Source: Flavobacterium sp. 9 (GTDB lineage: Bacteria; Bacteroidota; Bacteroidia; Flavobacteriales; Flavobacteriaceae). From it: DNA of 64,000 nt. Below, piece by piece: positions 17,941-26,511 of the stretch. The notes beneath the pieces were generated by a model. The model had not been told where the DNA came from. It made no database searches and was given only the letters and a program-made list of their open reading frames with translations. The stretch is from positions 4,712,001 to 4,776,000 of the forward strand of contig NZ_PEEU01000001.1 in NCBI RefSeq assembly GCF_002754195.1. Reading direction: 5' to 3'. A program made the position numbers and the translations under genes. Every line of letters begins with the position of its first letter. Within the stretch, counting starts at the first letter, position 1.

Positions 17941-18828
17941 TTATTTTGATTTTAAAGTGCAATAATAGCCCAATCGATACAAATCGAAAAGAAATAATGA
18001 TGGTTTTTTGCTAAACAATTGTCTCAGAAAAAGAGATTTGAAAGCCTTAAAACCAAAAGCAATAATATGTTGAAAACCGTATTTTTTTATAAGTAAAAAG
18101 TAATGGGAGAGTTTCACATAATCAAATGGAATTAAATTAGAATCTACGAGATTTTTTAATCCAATTACAGCTTCCTCAGATTTTCTTAAGTATGTTTCAT
18201 TATCTTCTAATCCAAGATGATAAACGGCATTTTCTATATGAATAACTTCAATTTTTTGTTGGATTAATTGATACGAAAACAAAGTATCTTCATGCCTTAG
18301 ATTCGGAATACTTTCATTAAAATTGACTTTTGAGAAAATACTTTTTTTAATTAAAAAGTTTAAAGTCAAAAATGAAATGTAAGGATTTTTATTTCGATCT
18401 GAAGTTGTTAATGCCTCACGTTTTGTCCCGTAAACCCATCGTAAAAGTTTGTTTTTTGATGGTTGTTTGCTTTCATACAAAATACCTCCGTAGACTATTT
18501 TTTCATCATTATTTATTTGTAAAATATAAGTAGATAGAAAGTCTTTGTGGACTGGAATTGTATCAGCATCAAGAAAAAGCAAGTTTTCGTAAGTTGCTTT
18601 TTGCGCTAGCAAATTCCGAATCGCACTTCGTCCGATATTTTTCTGTAAAACTAAAAAAGAGCAATTCTGAAATTGATTAATTTGCTGGTTTTCATTTGTA
18701 AAAAAAGCTGAAGCATCATCTAAGCAAATAATTTCTAAAGCAATACTTAATTCCAAAGCCTGATTATGCAGTTTTTCAACTAATGAAACAACATTATAAT
18801 TATAAGTAGGAATTAATATAGAAAGCAT
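17941..18828 (-). CDS. Glycosyltransferase family 2 protein coupled to ftsE
   Basis: 295 residues: LSILIPTYNYNVVSLVEKL, an ICLDDAS element and the DxD motif in LLFLDADTIP, all in GT2 order, with HEDTLFSYQLIQ as the later acidic segment. The start codon overlaps the ftsE stop (TAATG), so translation is probably coupled. The following GT2 gene begins without a gap. The two enzymes likely act on the same glycan; why they are tied to ftsE is not apparent from the sequence. Confidence 0.85.
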   Translation of the reverse strand: MLSILIPTYNYNVVSLVEKLHNQALELSIALEIICLDDASAFFTNENQQINQFQNCSFLVLQKNIGRSAIRNLLAQKATYENLLFLDADTIPVHKDFLSTYILQINNDEKIVYGGILYESKQPSKNKLLRWVYGTKREALTTSDRNKNPYISFLTLNFLIKKSIFSKVNFNESIPNLRHEDTLFSYQLIQQKIEVIHIENAVYHLGLEDNETYLRKSEEAVIGLKNLVDSNLIPFDYVKLSHYFLLIKKYGFQHIIAFGFKAFKSLFLRQLFSKKPSLFLFDLYRLGYYCTLKSK

Positions 18829-19511
18829 TACACATTGCGTTGCACGACTTCAAAAATTCTTTCGTCTTCACATTTTAATGTTTTAGACGGGAATTTCATC
18901 AATAGCGCATAATCATGAGTTGCCATGATAATGGTTTTGCCGTTTGCATTGATTTTTTTCAATACTTCAAGAACTTCAGAACTTGTTTGTGGATCAAGGT
19001 TTCCGGTTGGTTCATCGGCAAGAATAAATTCAGGATCATTTAGCAACGCTCTTGCAATCGCAACACGTTGTTGTTCTCCTCCAGAAAGTTGGTGCGGCAT
19101 TTTGTTTACAAAGTCTTTCATTCCTACTTTGTCAAGAACTTCATCAATTTTATGTTCCATTGCTTCTTTTTCTGTCCAGCCAGTTGCTTTCAAAACAAAA
19201 AGCATATTGTCTTTTACAGAACGATCCGGAAGCAATTTGAAATCCTGAAATACAATCCCAATTTTACGTCTTAAATAAGGGATTTCACTTTCTTTTAAAG
19301 CCGCCAAATCAAACTCAACGATATGACCTTCACCTTCAGTTAAAGGCAAATCACCGTACAATGTTTTCATAAAGCTACTTTTTCCGGAACCTGTTTTTCC
19401 AATTATATAGATAAATTCACCATGTTGAACATCTAAATTAATATGAGATAAAATTTTTCTTCCTTCCTGATATATAGTTACTTCTTTAAGAGACAGTACG
19501 ATTTGTGACAT
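18828..19511 (-). CDS. ftsE: Cell-division ATP-binding protein FtsE
   Basis: 227 residues, the normal FtsE length. It has Walker A GKTGSGKSS, the Q-loop FQDFKLLPDRSV, the ABC signature LSGGEQQRVAIARAL and Walker B FILADEPTGNLD, then the H-loop MATHDYALL. The FKLLPDRSV segment is characteristic of FtsE as opposed to LolD. FtsE with the membrane partner FtsX controls peptidoglycan hydrolases at the division septum. ftsX is not adjacent here, which is usual for this group as far as I know. It is the first gene of a leftward unit with two glycosyltransferases. Confidence 0.92.
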   Translation of the reverse strand: MSQIVLSLKEVTIYQEGRKILSHINLDVQHGEFIYIIGKTGSGKSSFMKTLYGDLPLTEGEGHIVEFDLAALKESEIPYLRRKIGIVFQDFKLLPDRSVKDNMLFVLKATGWTEKEAMEHKIDEVLDKVGMKDFVNKMPHQLSGGEQQRVAIARALLNDPEFILADEPTGNLDPQTSSEVLEVLKKINANGKTIIMATHDYALLMKFPSKTLKCEDERIFEVVQRNV

Positions 19512-19605
19512 AATAAATTGATTTGATTGGTAAAAGTAATAAGATAACGGTTGGATTCAAAATAAATTTCAATCATTTCTTGTAAAATATTAAAATGAAA
19601 ATTGA

Positions 19606-19744
19606 AACCATATAAGTCATATAAGTTCATTTTAGTAAATGGTGCAACGAAGTTTTTTATTTAATAAAGCTTATATGAGTTTAGAGTAATAACTAAATGA
19701 GAAAAACACCTAGCTTATAATTACTTATATCACTTATATGGTTG
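19606..19744. repeat. Long inverted repeat, ACCATATAAGT type
   Basis: Left arm 19606-19626 (AACCATATAAGTCATATAAG and one more T) and right arm 19724-19744 are complementary over 21 nt except one central base. Each arm holds ATATAAGT twice. The 97-nt interior has no coding frame. The shape resembles a non-autonomous mobile element or a dispersed palindromic repeat. No target-site duplication is evident. Confidence 0.6.
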
Positions 19745-19838
19745 AAAAATGGCATTTCAGGAGTTGTAGAATATGCGAAGTTATATTTTTGTTCATAATA
19801 AATGCTTGAATCGTTTCGTTATAAACGTTATAAAATGA

Positions 19839-19846
19839 TACATTTG
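19839..19846 (+). promoter_or_regulatory. -7 element TACATTTG for the TPR gene
   Basis: Perfect TAnnTTTG match 20 nt before the ATG at 19866, a normal distance. No convincing -33 TTG. Confidence 0.5.
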
Positions 19847-19865
19847 AATACTAAATATAATTAAA

Positions 19866-22800
19866 ATGCGTAGACTTTCCTGGTTCTTTTTACTCCCTAT
19901 AATTCTTATTTCGACCATAGTTTCGGCACAAAAATCAGCTATATATACTTACGATTTAAAGACTTTTGACAAAGCACTGGCTTTATACAATGACAAACAA
20001 TATGCGTCGGCTCAACTTATTTTTGAATATGTAAAAAACAACGCAACGACCGAAGAAGTTCAGTCAGATTGTGCTTATTACATCGCCAATTGCGCCATTA
20101 GAACCAATAAAGCAAATGCTGATGCTTTGATGGAAAAATTTGTTGAAGATTATCCAACAAGTACAAAACAAAATCAGGCTTATGTCGAAGTTGCTCAGTT
20201 TTTCTTTGAACAGGGAAATTATCCAAAAGCGTTGCAATGGTTTGACAAAGTGGATGAAAGTTATATGAGCAAATCTGATTCGGATAAATTTAATTTCCAA
20301 AAAGGATACAGTTATTTCAATGCCAAAAAGAAAAAAGAAGCTACAACGTATTTTAATAAAGTAGTAAATTCTCCTGAATTTGGTTCTCAAGCCAAATATT
20401 ATCTAGGATTTATGGCTTATGAAGGCGATGATTATAAAGAAGCAACTAAGTATTTTGATGAAGTTTCGGGCGAAGAAAAATACAAAGAAAAGCTTTCGTA
20501 TTATCAGGCCGATATGAATTTCAAATTAGGAAATTTCCAAAAAGCAATCGATTTGGGACAAACTGCAATGTCTAAATCTAACGCCATTGAAAAATCGGAA
20601 TTGAATAAAATTATTGGAGAAAGCTATTTTAATTTAAAACAATACGGCAAAGCGATTCCGTTTTTAGAGCAATATGCAGGTAAAAAAGGAAAGTGGAATA
20701 ATACGGATTTTTACCAATTAGGATATGCTTATTATGAGCAGAAAGACTATGAAAAAGCAATTTCTCAATTCAATAAAATCATTGAAGGAAAAGATTTCGT
20801 AGCTCAAAATGCGTATTATCATTTAGGTTTAAGTTATCTAAATACGGGGAAAAAACAAGAAGCGCTGAATGCTTTTAAAAATGCTTCGGAAATGGATTTT
20901 AATGCACAAATTCAAGAAGATGCAGCTTTAAATTATGCTAAAGTGAGTTATGATATCGGAAACGCTTATCAAACTGTTCCGGGAATTTTGCTTGATTTCT
21001 TAAAAAAATATCCAAACAATTCTAGTAGATCTGAAGTAGAAAAATTATTGGTTGATTCTTATATTTCGACTAAAAACTACAAAGAAGCTTTGGTTTTATT
21101 AGAGAAAAACAGATCTGCAGAAAATAAAGCGGCATATCAAAAAGTACTTTTTTACAGAGGTTTAGAATTGTATAATGAATCAAATTATCAAGAAGCCGGA
21201 AAGATGTTCAAAAGCGCTATAAGCGAACAAAAAACACCTGAATTTACAGCACGCGCTACTTTCTGGAAAGCAGAAACGGAATATCTTTCAGATGATTTTC
21301 AGAATGCTTTATTGAGTTACAAACAGTTTGCTGGTTTGGCTGCAGCCAAAACTACTGACGAATATAAAAACATCAATTACAATATTGGTTACACTTATTT
21401 TAAATTGAAAGAATACGATTCAGCAGGAAATTCTTTTCAGGCACAAATTGATAATGCAAAAGAAGATAAAGTTCGTTTGAATGATTCGTATTTACGTTTG
21501 GGAGATTGCCGTTTTGTGAGTGCAAAATATAGTGCTGCAAACGAAGCTTATGCAAAAGCGATCGAAGCAAAAGGTGTTGATGCGGATTATGCTCAATTCC
21601 AAAAAGCAATTTCGTATGGTTTTATGTCTAAGAATGACAAGAAAATTGATGAGCTGAATAATTTTCTTCAGATGTATAAAAAATCAGAATATCGTGATGA
21701 TGCTTTATTCGAATTAGGAAATACTTATGTAGCTGAAAAGAAAAATGATCAGGCGCTTAAAACTTACGATCAGTTAATCTCTGAATATAAAAACGGTTCT
21801 TTTACATCGAAATCAATTTTGAGACAAGGTTTGATTTATTACAACTCAGATCGTGATGATCAGGCTTTGGTTAAATTCAAAAAAGTAGCGGCAGAATTTC
21901 CAAAAACTCCAGAAGCTTTAGAAGCAGTTTCTACAGCGAGATTGATTTATGTTGATTCCGGAAAAGTAGATGAATATGCAACTTGGGTTCGTACGCTGGA
22001 CTTTGTTTCGGTTACAGATGCTGAATTGGATAATGATACTTATGATGCTGCTTTCAAACAATACAGTCAAAATAACAGCAAACAGGCAATTACTGGTTTT
22101 GCAGGTTATATCACTAAATTTTCGTCAGGACTTCATGCGCTTGAAGCTAATTTTTATTTGGCACAATTGTATTTTGCAGAAGGTTCAGAAACAAAATCAA
22201 CTTCTAATTATCAATACGTAATTGATCAGCCAAGAAGTGAATTTACAGAACAAGCGTTAACGCGTTTGGGGCAAATTTTCTTAAAAGCAAAAGATTGCGA
22301 CAAATCGATTCCGGTTTTGGTACGTTTAGAAAATGAAGCCGATTTTCCTCAGAATAAAAGCTTTGCACAAGCTAATTTGATGAAATGTTATTACGACAAA
22401 AAAGATTACGACAATTCGGTTGTGTACGCAGATAAAGTGTTGCAAAACGCAAAAGCAGATGCAAATGTAAAATCTGATGCACAAATTATCGTAGCGCGTG
22501 CTGCAATGCAAACTGGTGACGAAGCTAAAGCAAAAGCTGCTTACGCAAAATTATCAGCAACATCAAAAGGAGAATTAGCGGCTGAAGCGTTGTATTATGA
22601 TGCTTATTTTAAAACGAAAGAAGGCAAGTTTGATGCTTCGAATGTTTCAGTTCAGAAGTTGGCCAAAAATTATTCGGCTTATAAATATTATGGAGCGAAG
22701 AGTTTGGTTTTGATGGCGAAAAACTTCTACGGATTAAAAGACAGCTATCAGGCAACTTACATTTTGGATAACGTAATCAACAACTTTACAGATTATCCGG

Positions 22801-22880
22801 ATGTTGTCGAAGAAGCTAAAACAGAGTTAAGTGCAATTAAGTTGGAGGAATCAAAAACGAATTCTTCGATTAATAAATAG
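19866..22880 (+). CDS. Large exported tetratricopeptide-repeat protein
   Basis: 1004 residues with a signal peptide (MRRLSWFFLLPIILISTIVSAQ) and helical repeats along almost the whole length. Recurrent TPR hallmarks include YPKALQWFDKV, YGKAIPFLEQYA, YEKAISQFNKII, KQEALNAFKNA, and later DQALKTYDQLI and DQALVKFKKVA. This makes a long superhelical periplasmic scaffold of roughly 20 or more TPRs. In flavobacteria such a protein often precedes a TonB-type barrel gene, as here (24000), with PhzF between; a function in outer-membrane assembly or transport is an inference from that neighbourhood. There is no enzymatic motif. Confidence 0.85.
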   Translation: MRRLSWFFLLPIILISTIVSAQKSAIYTYDLKTFDKALALYNDKQYASAQLIFEYVKNNATTEEVQSDCAYYIANCAIRTNKANADALMEKFVEDYPTSTKQNQAYVEVAQFFFEQGNYPKALQWFDKVDESYMSKSDSDKFNFQKGYSYFNAKKKKEATTYFNKVVNSPEFGSQAKYYLGFMAYEGDDYKEATKYFDEVSGEEKYKEKLSYYQADMNFKLGNFQKAIDLGQTAMSKSNAIEKSELNKIIGESYFNLKQYGKAIPFLEQYAGKKGKWNNTDFYQLGYAYYEQKDYEKAISQFNKIIEGKDFVAQNAYYHLGLSYLNTGKKQEALNAFKNASEMDFNAQIQEDAALNYAKVSYDIGNAYQTVPGILLDFLKKYPNNSSRSEVEKLLVDSYISTKNYKEALVLLEKNRSAENKAAYQKVLFYRGLELYNESNYQEAGKMFKSAISEQKTPEFTARATFWKAETEYLSDDFQNALLSYKQFAGLAAAKTTDEYKNINYNIGYTYFKLKEYDSAGNSFQAQIDNAKEDKVRLNDSYLRLGDCRFVSAKYSAANEAYAKAIEAKGVDADYAQFQKAISYGFMSKNDKKIDELNNFLQMYKKSEYRDDALFELGNTYVAEKKNDQALKTYDQLISEYKNGSFTSKSILRQGLIYYNSDRDDQALVKFKKVAAEFPKTPEALEAVSTARLIYVDSGKVDEYATWVRTLDFVSVTDAELDNDTYDAAFKQYSQNNSKQAITGFAGYITKFSSGLHALEANFYLAQLYFAEGSETKSTSNYQYVIDQPRSEFTEQALTRLGQIFLKAKDCDKSIPVLVRLENEADFPQNKSFAQANLMKCYYDKKDYDNSVVYADKVLQNAKADANVKSDAQIIVARAAMQTGDEAKAKAAYAKLSATSKGELAAEALYYDAYFKTKEGKFDASNVSVQKLAKNYSAYKYYGAKSLVLMAKNFYGLKDSYQATYILDNVINNFTDYPDVVEEAKTELSAIKLEESKTNSSINK

Positions 22881-22969
22881 TTTTTATTAGTGAGAAGTAA
22901 AATGTTATCTGTACAAAGAAATTTAACGAAAAACACATTTTACATCTCACAAAACACATTTTACAAGTT

Positions 22970-23833
22970 ATGAATTTACCTTTTTATATAATCGATGTTT
23001 TTGCTGATAAAAAATATGCCGGAAATCAATTGGCGGTTTTTTTAGATGCCGAAAATTTGAGTAAAGAACAAATGCAGCAGATTGCACGTGAAATTAATTT
23101 TGCTGAAAGTACTTTTATTACAAAACTGGATTTAGAAAATAATAAAGCAGAGATTAAAATTTTTACGCCAGCGCATGAAATGCAATTTGCGGGTCATCCG
23201 ATAATTGGAACTTCGTGGGTTTTGATGAATAAAGTGTTTGAGAATTCGCCTGAAAACATAAAATTGAATGTTCCGATTGGACCAATTGCAATTCATAAAA
23301 CAGAAGAGTTGATTTGGCTTAAAGCCGCGCAACCAAAATTCTGGGATATTTTTTCGAAAGAAGATTTTGGTGTTTTCAGTAATCTAAAAAATCACGATTT
23401 CGAAAATCAATTTCCAATTCAGGAAGTAACAACCGGAAGTGCCTTTGTAATGGTTGGATTAAGTAGTAAAAGAGCCTTGGAAAATCTGGTTTTAGACAAA
23501 GATAAAACGGATGATTGGCTGAAAAAGAATTGCAAAACAGATCATAGAGGTTTATACTTTTATTACTTGGAAGGTTCGAAATTATTTAGCCGAATGTTGT
23601 GCATAGAACACAATCAATTGGTGGAAGATGCTGCAACAGGAAGCGCTAGTACTTGTTTACAAGCTTTTCTTTTAAAATATCATAAACCTGAAATTGATCT
23701 GATTAATTATCAGGGAGATTATATTGATCGTCCGTCTCAGATTTATTTTAAAGGAAGTTTAAATGAAAATGACTTTGATATAAAAATAGGAGGAAAAGCT
23801 CAGTTTGTTGCAAAAGGGGAGTGGGAAGCTTAG
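22970..23833 (+). CDS. PhzF family isomerase/epimerase
   Basis: 287 residues, typical length. It has the PhzF start FYIIDVFADKKYAGNQLAVF, the catalytic Glu in NFAESTFI (E46), TPAHEMQFAGHPIIGTSWVL in the first half and the matching VEDAATGSASTCLQAFL in the second, reflecting the diaminopimelate-epimerase-like duplicated fold. PhzF proteins isomerise small metabolites; most non-phenazine members have unknown substrates. No other phenazine gene is present, so no such pathway is implied. It is cytosolic and has about 90 bp to the TPR gene. Confidence 0.9.
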   Translation: MNLPFYIIDVFADKKYAGNQLAVFLDAENLSKEQMQQIAREINFAESTFITKLDLENNKAEIKIFTPAHEMQFAGHPIIGTSWVLMNKVFENSPENIKLNVPIGPIAIHKTEELIWLKAAQPKFWDIFSKEDFGVFSNLKNHDFENQFPIQEVTTGSAFVMVGLSSKRALENLVLDKDKTDDWLKKNCKTDHRGLYFYYLEGSKLFSRMLCIEHNQLVEDAATGSASTCLQAFLLKYHKPEIDLINYQGDYIDRPSQIYFKGSLNENDFDIKIGGKAQFVAKGEWEA

Positions 23834-23851
23834 TTTTAGAAGAAAGAAGCT

Positions 23852-23893
23852 AGAATAAAGAGAATAGAATAAAGAGAATAGAATAAAGAGAAT
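23852..23893. repeat. Tandem repeat, three copies of a 14-mer
   Basis: AGAATAAAGAGAAT occurs three times head to tail between phzF and the barrel gene, then decays into related AT/AG-rich words up to about 23990. The copies are identical and have no spacers, so it is not CRISPR-like. Confidence 0.8.
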
Positions 23894-23999
23894 AGATTTT
23901 AGAATATAGAACAGAACAAAGAGTTTGAGTTTAAGAATTAAGAAATAGCATAAGTCTATTTTCTATACTCTTTTCTCTATACTCTTAAAAAGAAAATAT

Positions 24000-25736
24000 A
24001 TGAAGATTAATTGCCAGAATAAAATCATTGTTTTACTACTATTGTTTGTTGTCCAGCTTTCGTTTTCACAGAAGAAAAATGAGAGCATTGGTACAGAAAC
24101 CGTGAATGTGGTAAAACCGTATTCGCCAACAATTTCAGATGCATTTAAAGTGAAAGAAACTCCTTCGCTTGACGATTCAGGAAATCAACCTAAAGAAACT
24201 ATAAAATACAGTATTTTGTCAGTTCCGGTGGCTTCAACTTTTACGCCTTCAAAAGGAAATGCGCAAGGTGTGGATAAAGCTAAAAAAGAAAAATTGTTTA
24301 ATAATTACGCGACTTTGGGAGTTGGGAATTATGGGACTTTGAATGCTGAATTATTCGTAAATCAGGATTTAGGAAATAATGATTATGTGGCGGGAATGTT
24401 TCGCCATCATTCTTCTCAGGGCGGAATTAGCGGCGTAGATTTAAATGACGAATTTTATGATACAGCGCTAAATGTTGGTTACGGCGTAAACAACCGCGAT
24501 ATGTCCTGGAATGTTAATTTGGGATATCAAAATCAATTGTATAATTGGTATGGTTTGCCAGCTGATTTTGGTATGACTTTACCGCCGGCGCAACAAGAAG
24601 ATTTAATTAGAGGAATTAATCCGAATCACTCTTATAATACAATTGCTTTAGGTGGGAATATTGAATTTAATGAAGGGATTTTTAGTAAAATAGCAACAAA
24701 ATTCACGCATTTTTCAGATAGTTTTTCTTCTTCAGAAAATCGTTTTTATCTAAAACCGACTTTCAAAGTAGATGTTATGGATCAATCGATAAATACGAAT
24801 GTGATTATTGATCACGTAAGCGGATCTTTCGAAAATAATACTGAACGTTTAAAATACAGCTTGACTAATTTTGGAATTGAGCCAAGTTTTGTAATTCATG
24901 AAAACGACTGGACTTTAGAATTAGGGGCTGGATTGTATTATGGTTTGGATTCTGAAAACAGTGGAAACAAGTTTTATATTTATCCAAAAGTAAATGCTTC
25001 TTATAAATTAGTGGGCGATTTGATGATTTTCTATACGGGAGTTTATGGTGCTTTAAATCAAAATTCTTATGCTGATTTTGTAACGGAAAATCCGTTTTTA
25101 TCACCAACTTTAAACATGAGACCAACAAGTAATCAATATACTGTTTTTGCTGGTTTAAAAGGGAAATTAGCAAACAATGTAAGCTATAATTTAACGGGTT
25201 CTTACTTGAACGAAAAAGATAAGGCTTTGTTTAAAAGCAATGATTATACAGAAGATTTTGCTAATCAAAATTACGCTTACGGAAACTCTTTTGGAGTTGT
25301 TTATGATGATGTGAGAACGTTTCGTTTTTACGGAGAATTAAAAGCTGATTTTTCTCAAAATGTTTCTTTTGGAATCAACGGAACTTTTAATAGTTACAAA
25401 TTTGACGGTTTGGAAGCATGGAATTTACCTTCGATGAAATTGAGTTCAAATCTTGATGTAAATATTACAAAACAATGGTACGCTGGTTTGAATGTTTTCT
25501 TTGTTGGAGAACGTAAGGATATGCAATCGAATTTAAATTCTGGAGTTGATCCGGTTGTTACAACGCTAAAAAGCTATTTTGATGCCAATGCGCACGTAGG
25601 ATTTAAATATAATGAGCGTTTGACGTTTTTCCTGAAGCTTAATAATATTGGAAATCAGGCTTACGAAAAATGGTTGAATTATCCTGTACAAGGATTTCAG
25701 GTTTTAGTGGGAGGAAATTATAAATTCGATTTTTAA
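24000..25736 (+). CDS. TonB-receptor-like outer-membrane beta-barrel protein without plug
   Basis: 578 residues with a signal peptide ending at LSFSQ. A short periplasmic segment (ETVNVVKPYSPTISDAFKVKETPS) is followed by an alternating aromatic pattern of amphipathic strands. It ends LNNIGNQAYEKWLNYPVQGFQVLVGGNYKFDF, with the C-terminal Phe and the LNNIxNxxYE element typical of TonB-dependent receptors. A plug domain is missing and the length is below that of full receptors (700 or more). It follows the TPR gene and phzF; this linkage suggests a shared envelope job, not yet defined. The upstream spacer carries a 14-mer tandem repeat. Confidence 0.8.
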   Translation: MKINCQNKIIVLLLLFVVQLSFSQKKNESIGTETVNVVKPYSPTISDAFKVKETPSLDDSGNQPKETIKYSILSVPVASTFTPSKGNAQGVDKAKKEKLFNNYATLGVGNYGTLNAELFVNQDLGNNDYVAGMFRHHSSQGGISGVDLNDEFYDTALNVGYGVNNRDMSWNVNLGYQNQLYNWYGLPADFGMTLPPAQQEDLIRGINPNHSYNTIALGGNIEFNEGIFSKIATKFTHFSDSFSSSENRFYLKPTFKVDVMDQSINTNVIIDHVSGSFENNTERLKYSLTNFGIEPSFVIHENDWTLELGAGLYYGLDSENSGNKFYIYPKVNASYKLVGDLMIFYTGVYGALNQNSYADFVTENPFLSPTLNMRPTSNQYTVFAGLKGKLANNVSYNLTGSYLNEKDKALFKSNDYTEDFANQNYAYGNSFGVVYDDVRTFRFYGELKADFSQNVSFGINGTFNSYKFDGLEAWNLPSMKLSSNLDVNITKQWYAGLNVFFVGERKDMQSNLNSGVDPVVTTLKSYFDANAHVGFKYNERLTFFLKLNNIGNQAYEKWLNYPVQGFQVLVGGNYKFDF

Positions 25737-25742
25737 AGGTTT

Positions 25743-25887
25743 TTAACCGCAAAGCACGCAAAGATTTTTTTCTGGCGTTATGTACATAAAACACAAAGTT
25801 CGCAAAGCTAGTTCAATACAAAGCTTTGCGAACTTTGCGTTTGATAAGCACGATTCAGGATAAAAACTTTTGCGTACTTTGCGGTTA
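25743..25887. repeat. Nested inverted repeat of GCAAAG words
   Basis: The outer arms (TTAACCGCAAAG near 25743 and CTTTGCGGTTAA ending at 25887) enclose an inner perfect 15-bp pair, AAAGTTCGCAAAGCT (25795-25809) and AGCTTTGCGAACTTT (25822-25836). It fills the space between the barrel gene and the GNAT gene and could also terminate transcription. The GCAAAG word is iterated eight or so times counting both strands. Confidence 0.7.
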
Positions 25888-25915
25888 AATCAAGTTTAAT
25901 ACTAAAATAAAAAAA

Positions 25916-26446
25916 ATGGAAATTAAACTCAGACAAGAAAATGAAAAGGATTACAAAAGTATTTTTCAGTTAATTGAAAAAGCTTTTGAAAACGAAGAAT
26001 ATAGTGATCATAAAGAGCAGTTTTTGGTAGAGAGATTACGAAAATCGGATGCTTTTATTCCGGAATTATCTATTGTTGCCGAAGTGGAAAATGAAATCGT
26101 CGGACATATTTTATTGACGAAACTCGAAATCAAAAATGATACGAAATCTTTTGGATCTCTGGCTTTGGCACCAGTTTCTGTATTGCCGGAATTTCAAGGA
26201 AAAGGAATTGGCTCAAAATTGATATTATACAGTCACAAAGTAGCGAAAGAGTTGGGTTATAAATCAATTATACTATTAGGACATCAGGATTATTATCCAA
26301 GATTTGGTTATGAATTGACTAATAAATATGGAATCGAAATGCCTTTTGATGTTCCTGCTGAAAATTGTATGGTGATTGCTTTAAATGAAAACGGATTGTC
26401 TGGCGTAAAAGGGAGAGTAGTTTATCCAAGTGCATTTTTCGAATAA
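25916..26446 (+). CDS. GNAT family N-acetyltransferase (YhbS-like)
   Basis: 176 residues. The acetyl-CoA pyrophosphate loop is in VLPEFQGKGIGSKLILYS, preceded by the beta4 strand SLALAPVSV and followed by IILLGHQDYYPRFGYE, an element typical of YhbS-like acetyltransferases. The N-terminal part (KDYKSIFQLIEKAFENEEYSD) gives the first helix. Probably a cytosolic enzyme acetylating a small molecule; the substrate is unknown. It is followed by an intergenic repeat phrase and the Gre-like gene. Confidence 0.9.
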   Translation: MEIKLRQENEKDYKSIFQLIEKAFENEEYSDHKEQFLVERLRKSDAFIPELSIVAEVENEIVGHILLTKLEIKNDTKSFGSLALAPVSVLPEFQGKGIGSKLILYSHKVAKELGYKSIILLGHQDYYPRFGYELTNKYGIEMPFDVPAENCMVIALNENGLSGVKGRVVYPSAFFE

Positions 26447-26468
26447 TAAATTATACAAAGAAGAAAAA

Positions 26469-26504
26469 CCTTTGCACCTTTGTAACTTAGAACCTCAGTA
26501 CCTT
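26469..26504. repeat. CTTTGCACCTTTG-type intergenic phrase, copy 2
   Basis: It shares the core TTTGCACCTTTG with 690-722 and then has ACTTAGAACCT and AGTACCTT words. It ends eight bases before the ATG at 26512, in the untranslated leader. Confidence 0.5.
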
Positions 26505-26511
26505 AAAAAAA

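Larger units (their letters stand above)
19512..19865. other. Spacer between ftsE and the TPR gene
   Basis: A 354-bp divergent spacer. It holds the long inverted repeat at 19606-19744 and a -7 element at 19839; otherwise it is AT-rich and without a coding frame. Confidence 0.6.

Noticed and set aside
22970..23833. Part of a phenazine biosynthesis cluster
   Set aside because: Only PhzF is present; no phzA-E or G genes are near, and PhzF homologues are widespread outside phenazine producers.
23852..23893. Tandem 14-mers as a possible CRISPR array
   Set aside because: Units are adjacent with no spacers and no cas genes are near.
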